Position numbers and translations under genes: made by a program
Assembly (NCBI GenBank): GCA_026874595.1
Contig: CM049307.1
Span: 42,540,362 to 42,604,361, forward strand
From: Sipunculus nudus
Taxonomy: Eukaryota; Annelida; Sipuncula; Golfingiida; Sipunculidae
DNA length: 64,000 bases
Direction: 5' to 3'
Part shown: positions 47,714 through 59,700 of the stretch, piece by piece
Layout: each line of letters opens with the position of its first letter
Position numbering within the stretch: position 1 is the stretch's first letter
Notes under the pieces: model-generated
Seen by the model: only the letters and a program-made list of their open reading frames with translations
What the model was told of the DNA's origin: nothing
Databases searched by the model: none

Positions 47714-50700
47714 CTGTTTCATACATGGTCACGACCGTTGCGATGTTAGATATCAATTTTCATAATATCAGGTGTGTTGTAGCTAGCTACTGTAACGAAG
47801 ACAAACTGTTACGAAGACAAATTGCTCAGGGGACAATTCTGGGCCGATCCGGGATTCGAACCCATAATGATGGCGCACAAGACCGGCGTACCAATCGCTT
47901 CGCTAGACAGTTCGGTCCGCTTTTATGTCACCCCGTAACATTACCCCGCTTAAGAGCGTTCTGCTATCAGAACAAGACTTATTATACCAGGAGTCACACT
48001 TTTGTGAGCTTATTCCCTGGGGCACAAAATTTTACCGTCACGTTGGACGAGCCCCCATTTTGTAACGAAGACAAACTGCTAGAAGACAAATTGCTCAGGG
48101 GAAAATTCTGGGTCGATCCGGGATTCGAACCCATAACGGTGCCGCACATGTCCGGCGTACCAACTGCTTCACTAGAAAAGCACGCTTCATTAGCGAGACA
48201 GTTCGGTCCGCTTTTATGTCACCCCGTAACACTACGCTTTCACAGACCTTGATTCAGCGAGCCGCTCAGGTGTCTACATCATGAATAATGTACAAGCCTG
48301 CAAGTGTTCGGGCCGAAATCACAGCTGCCAATAAAATCCATCGAAATAAATGTAAAAAACACACTGTTCACATACACATCTGAACAAGAACACATGTATA
48401 CCAGAAAAGGGACAGGTTTATAAGGCTTTTATTTGATTGGTTAGTTCTCGATGCATTCCCTGAAATGTAAAACGTATACATGATCGAAAAATTGTACCAG
48501 ACACCCGCGTAGAACAAGTGTACTCGAGTCATTTGATTGGTTCAATTGCCTTGTTCATTATTTTGGAAATAGACGCCAGGACGGCTCGCTGAATCAAAGT
48601 CTGTGAAAGCATAACTCGGTGCCACAGACCTGATAGTAGATGGAGATACCGAGTTTCAGCAGCTATAGTTAAATAGCTCAAAGAGATCTAAAATCGGCAC
48701 GTTAACCTCTGAACATTGAAATAACAACTTTGTTATTGTGAGTTGTTTTGCTTACAGCAGAGCAGGCATTTAGTGAGATATGATTATGCAAGCTGCAACA
48801 TGACAGAAAAAGAGGATTAATCTGTTTTCAGTAAACCCTGTGGCTTCCCGGCATCAGCTGGGCTCTCTCTGGGCCTTCCTTGATTGCAGGGTACAGGCGT
48901 ACCATCTGTTTGGACATAGCAAGCTGTGCTCTGTACATTGAGTAATCACAAGCTGCCCAGTTTATCACCATCCAGAACTTGACGGATCTAACCGCAGTGT
49001 ACCAACCGTAGGGCAAATTCCCGGCCGAATATACCTTGTCGGTCAAACGCAAAAGAACTATTAACTGATCAGCTTCTGTTCTGTCGAGGTCTTATTTATC
49101 AGTCATACTTAGGACACTCGGGTATATTTGAAGTGATCGTTGCCAATTCCGGCAACATAACATTATCATTGTTAAACATGGTAAATTACATTAATTATGT
49201 AGTATTTAATTGATAACATATCTTGGCTATCAAGCAAGGTGTACTTTTATCAAATTTATCAGTTTATAGTGCTAGGAATTGTATACTATAGTCCGTTTCA
49301 CCACCTGCTGTCCACCTGTTTTTTGTAGATAATTTTCTTTAAAGTTTATATTTTTTAATAATTTCCAAGAAAACAACATATGGAAGCGACAACCTAATAT
49401 GGCAATTAGGACTTTTACAATAAATCCCCAATTTATGTTTCACAACATTTTTGTCTCCTCACCACGATCTGGCAGATATGATGTGGCCCTGCATGAGTAG
49501 CCATCTTTGTTTTAGCTGGTTAAATTTTTAGAGTGTTTACATGACATCATCCAATCAGCATCTGTCAGTTGAGGCTGTTTTTGCATGTGACCAATGACCT
49601 TGACCGCCATAAGTGGGTCTGATATGTTGTAAAATGTAGATGGATTTCTCATATTTTAAAATAATTCTGTTTCTTAAATAAGGTGTAAGGTAGGTATTTA
49701 TTTACCTTGTTGAAAATTAGGTCCTTTTATCCTCTACTCTCTACTATAATTGTTTCCCTTGAAATGTAACTAATACAATTTTTCATAGCAAAAAACAGGT
49801 GGAAATGAGGGGATAAAACGGATTATAGTAACATATCCGATGACTGAAAGATAAAAAGACCTATGATTATTGGTCGATGATGTTATGTACCTTCTATTTC
49901 TATAAGATTCTATATTTTTTTTTATTGTACCTAAAATATTGAGCGAGTGAAAGTTAAGTCTGACCTTTACATAATGCTTAAAAGGAAAGGTAATCGCCAG
50001 ACTGCTGACACTTTTCGTTGCACAAGGTTCAGTTTTTTGTCCCTTTTTCTTATATCTCTGACAGAATTACAATATTTTTTTTTGGAAAATATAACTTCTT
50101 TGATGCACATATATAATCTTTTGTAATCGATTTGTAAAAATCCAGCCAATTTGATCGATCATAAGAGAAAATGACCAATCATCGATATAATAGATTAATT
50201 GGGTCACCACTACTTTATAACGACATATATACGTGTTTTTTTCACTGGTATTTCACACTGCGGCTACCACCATGCAGCCGCGTCCGTATCCGTGCTATAG
50301 AAGTGCAATGCATCACTTTAAACCAAGACTGTATACACGATGTTGCGGATAGTAAAGTAAAGAATTCATCTCGGCGTTGAGCACTTGTGTATATCATCGC
50401 GTTTACAGGCAATCCAGGGATGGCGAATTTTTATGCGAACTGGTATGTTCCTTGTTGACATGATGTTAATCTCACTAACGCCAGGGTATGTAATCTGGAT
50501 CACCAAATAGGATATGGGGACACCTTTTAACATAACCATGTGTTCACATATGTTTATTATGTTAACATTTTTGCAACATCTGACTGCAGTATACTTATAG
50601 CAGCCATAATATGAAACGTATATTGCCAGAAAAGGGTTGCGAGGGCTTTTTATTTATAAAGGTAATGATAATGTGATATACATTTGCTACGAATAAAAAT

Positions 50701-53700
50701 TTGCAAGCCTTTAATTAAAAAGCTATATTTTTTAAATCGGTAATGCAGTCTTAAATTATTTTTATTGACTTTAAGCTCGATGGTATATATACTTGGTGCA
50801 TGTATTCACTGGAAATAAAACAAAATACCCAACAGTCACATCTGGAAAATACAAAATAAAAAATTGAAGAACGATACCCGAACAACAAACACACACAAAC
50901 AGAGGAGAAAAGTGCTGAATGGATGATCATTTTGTGGTGTTAGACTAATTTTATTCGCGAGAATTAATTTATTTTTTCCATGTATAACTCCATATATAAC
51001 ATGTATAACATGTATATCTCCTTACGTGCATGGCTTACCCCTGTTTTTGACTATATACCACCGAATTCTTATGTGGAATACCAGTTAAATCCGCACTCTT
51101 TATTATACTGATGAATGTATAAGAACTCGTATTAATCTGAACTTCCATTGGTTATCTGTATCCTTTTACCACCACGTGGCATACCTTCAGGTTTCTACCA
51201 CGTCAGTGTGAAATGCCACGTTCGGGAAAACACAAGCAAAAAACATTCATTTAACCCCGAATTCTGGTGTAGTATGCATGCCTCATCAGGGGAGGTAAAC
51301 GCCGGATAAGTTGTTTTATACGCCACATAAGGATTTATATAGTAAGTCACACCAGGAACTGCACACACCCACACATATCGGTATAACTTGCATTGGAAAA
51401 AACTGAGACTTTGCAAGTTACGAAAGGTCCATGCGTGATAAATGAATTGGGGTTCCATTTCCCAGTCTTTCTTTAGGTTTATATACGTTGTCAGTCTGCT
51501 GATTTGAGTTACGTCCTCACTGACTTTGACTTCTAATTGGTTCACATGAGGCGCGGCAATAAACACGTTCAACCCACTCAGCGGCACGTGTTTCCAATCC
51601 GCTGCCATGCCGCCTGATGACGTCATCGAAATGGACATGAGTGATTGATGATATCACTGCCCGAGAAGCCGTATAACAAACGCTGACGGGTAAACAGTAT
51701 CACTGCACCTGCATATACGCCCAGAAAAAAAAACCTCGAGAAAGAAAACCTGTTTCAGAACGTGCATTCCTCATATATCACACACTTGTACTATATCAAA
51801 AGCCTGCATCGCACGTGAATGTTACTATACCATACATACGGACGATACTATGCCAAGGGACACCTGTAAGATATATCCTTCCGCGAAGAGGATACTTAGA
51901 AAAAAGAACCAACATTATCATTTATATATTAACATACAAGGCGTGTTCCAGGTGCTCTTTTTATTGTGTGACGCGGGCGTAACTCGTATTGTGACACCCC
52001 CGCCGGGCCGTTTGTTACATTCTCAGTTTAATCCGTGCTGGTTGAACTCTCGTTGTCATGCTAGCCTTGGGCTTTCTCGTTAGGCCGTGGTCACGTGTGG
52101 ACCCTGGTGTGTGGAGACACAGCGACGTTTTTCTGGATGATTCCTGTAGCGCGTGTTTATCGTGTATTGTGTTAGATTCTTCGAATGTTCGAGAAATAGA
52201 AGCTTCTCGGCTTGAGGTGAAAAGTTATATAAGGGGGCTGTGTTTTAGAGCCGAGAGAGAGAGAGAGAGCAGCAGAGAAGATTCCGGCGGTCAGTTTTCC
52301 GGGACCTCATCCGATGAGTGCGGCGGTTATAGATTTTCTTCAGACTTTCTCCTGGATTTTGTGACGAGTCTTGTTTGGACTTCAGTTTACTTTCTGGATT
52401 ATTACAAGAGCTTTACACTGGACTATCATTCTCCGAGAGAATACATTTAAAGAACTTATCGTTGTGACGGTGATGGTATCCAGGTACTGTGCACTTTGTG
52501 TATTTTACTGTGTGATTGTATTGATTTGTTGTTATACCACTGTTTTAATGTATAATTGTATTGATTTAGTGTATTGTAATGTTTGGGTTGTTTTAAGAAT
52601 AAATTATGGTTATTTGTTAACAAAAAAACACTGACTTCTTTATTCATTCCCCTAGACATTTCACGCTGCCTAGTGTTACAGAATCTGATTTTTTTATCTC
52701 CATTACAAAATTTGTGTTCATCACGCATACGTGATCTGTTTATATTAGGTTCCGTAACAGGCGAAAGCTTTTTCATTTTATACATTTTTAAGGAGCAGAT
52801 TTATGGCTTAAAAAGGCAAACGCAGATTTCTTGTTGCTTTCACGATCAGCTCTGAGAAATTTCTTAAATGACCATGTAATATACGTTTATTGCCAAAATC
52901 GTAACATACAATAATGAAATGTACCATTGTGCTTAAACTAATCTTAACTGCAATATGGTAAAAACTATAAATAGGCTAATATATAGGTATGGCACAGACG
53001 ATCGTTTGGCAAAATGGAGTAGGCCTATATAAGCTGTCTTTAATTATCTTGGTGATTTTTTTTTTATAACATGTAGACCATATGTCAGCGGCTCTATGCA
53101 TATCGCCTTGTTCTTCTGGTTTTGTTGTTTTCATCTGAACATATCACTATATAAAATAGTGACCACTATCACTAGTGTAGGCCTACTGTGATAAAAAGTA
53201 TGGAGAAGACGAGCTAATCAGCGCACTGGGAAAAGTATCTCAGAGATAATTCAAGTGAAAGAGTTAAGGAGTTTGTTTACACATTCACTGATTTAGGAAC
53301 ATTGATCGTGCATGAAAACATAAAAATATGATAACATACTAATCAGCAACAACTGGAAATAACCCTTCAAAAAGGGCGGATTGAGGGGGGACTAAAAAGT
53401 CTATGAATAGAACAATAAGCGCTTAATACCGAAAAACAGATTTAACATCATGATGAATTTAAAAAATACATAACTCTTAAACGAAATCAATATAAACAAA
53501 CACGGAACATGGGGAGAGATATTCCACTTATATACCACGTCATATAAAAAAATTCGGATTCAAATTTTTTAAATTTCATATTTTACAAATACAATCAAAG
53601 TGTAAACTTTCTGCAACTCATTTCCCGGTTATCGCTTTTTTTTTTGCAAAACAAGTTTAGCCCCTCAGAAAGACATCGGAATCGGTGATGCACAACACGA

Positions 53701-53995
53701 AACCATGTATTTTTTTTACGAAAGTTTCTAAATTTTCTTTGGTATATACATTAACACAATGTTGCAAACATCTGGAGACGTACCGCCCTAGTTTTTTTTA
53801 TTAAAGAGTGGAAAATAAAATAAAATAGATAATATTTATTGATGGAGGCTGATTTGATTTGATTCCTGACAAAGGAAAATGGAAGAGTATACAGCAACTG
53901 CATTTGATGTCTCGCTAAGACGAAAATGAGGTCAAAAGGGGTCGCGCGAAATAAAAATCTAATTAAAAAAAATCCGTGCCTTGGTTAATTATATC

Positions 53996-54057
<62 letters not shown>

Positions 54058-56232
54058 TTTTTGCTTAAGTATATGACAATATATACATCAAACTGACTGA
54101 CTGAACCCTTCCGGAATAATATTGTCTCATTTATAATGTTGTCGGCTTTATATGAATAACTGAGGTTGTTTACCATGCACCTGCAGAGCGAACAACTTGT
54201 GAAGATGTATACCTTCTTATTAAATATTTATATGTTGATGCTAGATATTTGGTAACGGTATATATACCATACAATGTAAATACTATACATTGCAATGTCA
54301 ATTCAGCTTGTATGGTATGTTTACCGCTAGGTATTTAGTATTTTTCTTTTAAGAAAATAAAAATCATTGTTCTTATTTAGGCCAAAGACTAACGAAATTA
54401 ACAAAGGTTGTAAAACGTACCACAGCCAAGGGTCTACAGTACTCTACACACAAAAAAATAATAATACTCAGGACATTCTTAATAATAAGTTTACCACTCC
54501 TGTCTCTTTATACTCAAACTGAAGAACTTACCGCCAGTGTGGTGGAGGAGCCATTACTTGTAATGTTGTGTAACCCAATACAACCCCCAAAGTGGCCAGG
54601 GCTTGTAGCGAGCTTTCTGCCAGGTTTTTAATAGCCACCTGATGTTCGGCATACAAACGTAAACAGCTCCCTGCCTGGGTCATGGGTAGCGATAATGTAA
54701 TATATATAAGAATATCACCGTCAGCATGACTCCGTGTACTTCTACATAGCAAAAGCTAATGTTAATTTCTTTCAGCAGACGTCTGCAGACCGGAAAACAC
54801 AAATTCCTCAACAGCAGCGGGAATATTGTCGCGCCATATATATTAATTTTTTTCTGTCTTATTCCGCGTACACATTCCTTTGTCACATTAAATTAGCAGA
54901 TTATATAGTTATGATTATTTTATTGTCCTCCGTTTTCTTGTCACGACATTATCTCGTGTTTCCATTCTGACACCGGAAAAAACTCAGTTGAAAGCCCTTT
55001 CATCCACTAAAAATTGAAAGCTGAGTAATATGATCAGGAATCAGTATATATATATGATTGCATACGTGATTGTTGGGTGTTATTACGTCACAAACCCCGC
55101 GTCCATCTGTTAGGCAATAAAAATACCACGTAGAACGTCAGTGCAACGTACACATTGCCACCACTGGACAAGGATTTGTGACGTCATCATTATGACGTCA
55201 TTTTATTAATGCCCGGCAGAGAAAATAAAAAATAGCCAGTATGGGTGCCGGTTTGTTCTACCAATACTAATGCACATTGTAGAGGGTTAAACTAAAGTTT
55301 ACAAAAAATACGTAGGCCTACTGCTTATGGTTTATCAGGCCGGCCTTGTATCATTTCCTCTCAATGAAATGCGTATTCTCTAAATTAAAAATATAAATTT
55401 TGGCTGAACCGCGTTCAAAATTCCCATTTTTTACCAGAATAAATTATTAAGTGAGGCTGGTAACCTATGGCAGACCCATGTCATTTGGTCACAAGATTTA
55501 GAAGATTCTAGAAGGTTGTCTAACATAAAATGTTGGGGTTGTCATCTCATATTTGGTCATCAGCTGCCCATCCACAGAAGTGTCATTATATTTAGTTTAA
55601 GAGAATAATCACCAAATTTCAGTGAGTACCACCGCCTGGTGGAACAACCCCCTCCCAGAAAAATTTGCGAATTCCTTTTAAAAGGAAATCTTTAACATAA
55701 AGTGTACATATGCCATCTATGTGAAGGACTAAAAAAATATAAACATGCCCATATGATGATAATTCCTTAGAAACTCTCCCACTCAGACAACGTTTTACTA
55801 ATGACACTGGCGTACTCGGGAAGTATTCCAAATATATGAACAGAGCCATCGTGATGATTGAAGTGACAGTTCCGCCATTGTTGGGATTTCGCCGGTTTCC
55901 CTGGTATTTGTCACAAAAACACAAATATGTTACCATGACTCCACGTGAATGAGTGTTCCCGTTGACAGGGGGTCGGGCCACCATGCACTACCTTTCCTCT
56001 GTCAATTCACCAACCGTTGTAGCTTATAACCACATTTCTGTGAAAGAGTAATGGTAGGATATGTCCCTTACAGTGTACCACCGAGTTTATAGGCTACAAG
56101 ATCAACTAATTAACACATAAATACCTTGTTAAAGAATTGGTCAGTTAGTCTCTCTCTCTTTTTTCTATCAACTGGTTTACACATAAATACTTTGTAAAAC
56201 AATAAGTTATTCAGTCAGTCTCTCTCTCTCTA

Positions 56233-56268
<36 letters not shown>

Positions 56269-56652
56269 CCTCTCTCTCTCTCATTTAGATGCATTACCAA
56301 ATACAAAACAAATTTCACATACCTTCCTTCCAAATACAAAATGTGTGTATATTCCTAATGAACAATCCTAATGACTCGAGCCTTTTTTAAACCTCGGTCA
56401 ACTAAAGAATCTGCGTAAGGTGATTAAGTTCTGAACCTGTCCAAGTAAGCCCACTTTATCATTGTAAAAACACGCGGCTCTCTATTTAAACTCAGTTTTC
56501 AACAAGGGAGATGGAATTCCTAACGATCAACTTGAGCAGACAAGTATTATCAGTGCCGTGACACAGATGGTTGGCCAATCTTAAAAATGTCATGTCAAGC
56601 TATCAATGTACCCTTGTGTGTTACAGGTCAGACTCATAACACAAACGGAAGT

Positions 56653-56694
<42 letters not shown>

Positions 56695-56740
56695 AAGCAC
56701 ATGCGCTGTTCTTATAACCGCTAGTTTTTCTGTTTTGGAG

Positions 56741-56785
<45 letters not shown>

Positions 56786-59700
56786 AATATTAGGGTGTTC
56801 AAGAATTTGAAATGGGCAATATATAACGTATGTAACAGGGCTAGATGACCCAGTGTCTACATAATCAAATAATACAGGGGAGGGGGGATCCAGGATTTTG
56901 GAAAGCGGAGGGGCACACACATAGGAAGACTAAAACAGAAGTCCTAAAGAAAATGGTCCATTGTTCAGGTAAAGGGAATCCATTCCGCGAATATTGCTTT
57001 AAACCACTCAAGACAAAAGGTCGTGGCGACTAAAAAAAAAAAAAAAGGGGGGGGGGGGGGCTGTGAACCCTCTGGATCCGCCACTGTAATACCCGTTCTG
57101 AAAAGTCTCACTCTTCATGTTGTGGGCGTTTTGCTTGGTACCCGAGCGAGAGGAAAATTCATGTCTTTTTCGTGGACTGCAGCATTTATATTACATAGAT
57201 TTAATATTTCACTATTTCGCTTTCACAGCCTTAATTATATTCCAGCCTGGATGATTTATGCGGTTTTGGTGTGTTTTTATATAAAAACATTCATAAATCG
57301 TATGCATACGTCGGGCCTGGTGATCCATCGGGCCTGATGCCAGCTATACCGGTATAGGTAGGGGGTGTAGTATGAGCAGGGCTCACGGCTTGCTGGCTGA
57401 GATATGTGGAGAAACGACCCTGGACTGACATGTACCTATTAACAGCACAGGTGTCTGGTGCAGAGTAACCGATCTCGCGTCAGTCAGGTGTTCTCGCGGG
57501 AATTGACATTGTCTTCTTGTGGTGCCAACCCATAGCCTTCGTAAATTGCACCGATTTCGTGGAAATATGCACCCTAATTGTTTATTATAACTAAAATCGT
57601 CATATGGACAGAACGTTTCATTTTGGACCCAACTTGGACTGCTGAGGACACAAAACATGCACCTTGAACTAGTCCAAACACCGAGCCAAGCCAAAGAAAG
57701 TATACGCTCATCGAGCAGCTACAGATATATACCTGTAGCAACCTTCTCACCTGACAACATTCTACGTGTGCAAGTTTCTTTTATTAGAAATAAATTATAG
57801 ATTTAATAAAAAATGTGTCAATATACTTCTGATGAGTATTTTATAACAAATAGTTTATATTAATTTCACTCAAAAGAGTTTAAACCTTTCCTTAATGATT
57901 CACAAACCTTTTGGAACTGATTTTGCCATTGTGACATGTGTATCTTCAACATTAGAGTGAACAAGTGTTTTTCTTGATCTCGCAGGGATGAAATCTCATA
58001 ATATATACTTTGCAATTCTTGTCACAGGATAGCATGGACAACAGACCGCACTCAATACCCACACTCAAAACAGCGAAAAATGAGTGCCACGAAATCTGTT
58101 CCTAGGGTTTGTAAATAGTCCTGCGGACAACAGTGGAGGTTGTTATGGCTTCAACCTAGGATCCTTCGGCATGTGCGTACTGGCACTACGTACCACTTGA
58201 CGCCAGCCATACCTCAGGGACCTACCATTTTTCCACTGTGACCTATTTCCTGAAAGACATATCTTCCAAAGTGCCTATCATACAAGGCTGAATCACGTTA
58301 CCATAAGGAACACGGTAGCAGGTAGTAAATGCGGGGACTTCAGGGTTATGCAGTTTGGTTTCCTTAAGTTTCATACTTCATGCTTCTTGGAACAATTAAT
58401 CTTAATTTTAAAATTAACTATAAATAAATTATATTTATTTTGCCTTTGTGATATGGCAACATCGGTTGAACCTATAATAACTACATGTTACTGCTCAGGA
58501 TTAAAAATACACCCACATAATTTATATAAGTATTTAAGCAGCATTATAGTGATAGGAATTCTTATATATATACGAATACAAACGGAAATATTTCGAAACT
58601 ACCAGTGAAACTCTCTTAGTTTAAGGGGAGGCAGGTGTATATGACGTCTATATCAGACAGTTATGAGCATAATAAATTGTCATAAATAATACAAGACTGT
58701 AAGCCACGTACGCATATATTATCTTTACATATATTGCTAGAATGTGCAGCGCTAAGTAAACAGCTCTCAAGAAAAAGAGACCAAACACATTCTATAGTAG
58801 AGGAGCCAATGTGATACTACGATCATTGTCGAGATATTGAGAAACATTGCTCAAATACTTCTCATGCCATGCATGCACCGTGCAGAAAGAGATGCGGGGT
58901 GATCACTAAAGTAACTTCATAATACCTATATGTGCTGAATTGTTAAGTTAAAACATGGATGTGAATTGTTAAACAATAAACATTGTTAATGATTTATCTG
59001 ATAAAAGCTCGTTTATATCTTAATTAAAAATTATTACACATCTTTCAATATGACAAACAATCGAAAATACACTTTTCAATTCTTGTAAGAAACCACTATT
59101 TCTAAAATGTCCATTTATAAAGATGTCTTTTAAATTATCGCATATGATTCATTAAACAAACCTGACTGTCTTAATGTTATATATTAAATGTTGACATTAT
59201 TGTAGGAGCATGCCAAGGAATGAGCTCATCAATTCATAGCTAGGGGGCACCTGCTATTCTATCATTAAACGAACACGCGTACACGTGCGGACAGTGTGTT
59301 ACCAAAACAGGCAGCTATACGCAGGGCTTCGTTCAACGCACTGCCTAATGGAAAATAAATATAAAGGTGTTGTATGGAGCTAGGCGATTTTCCACGAAAA
59401 AAAAATCTTAAAGGGGTCCAATGATCTACCTGACCTTTATAAACTAAAGGTAATCCCTGGGCGCTTTCATAAAAATAGGCCAGAAAACGTGGATATCACC
59501 ACACACAGGCTGCTTGTTTCGTTTATATCAACATGTTTATAATATGTGGTGTCTTTCCAAAATAATCAAAACAAATTCAACATCTGGCGGCAAGTCAAAT
59601 AAGCCAGAGCTTAGCAAATTGCGTTTTTCAACCAGTGAACTTTCTACCTCTGCATATATGCAATCTACCACCTCGGTTTACATGTTTTTCCCGTTTGTCA

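Noticed and set aside
47644-48252. 202-codon open frame on the plus strand
   Set aside because: It is a translation of the (GA)n tract and two SINE copies; the same sequence recurs at 7,271.
51195-51638. 147-codon minus-strand open frame
   Set aside because: No recognised domain, no acceptor/donor in phase with the PDZ gene, and mixed composition. Treated as chance.
55619-55984. 121-codon minus-strand open frame
   Set aside because: No domain, no splice partner, composition like the surrounding intron.
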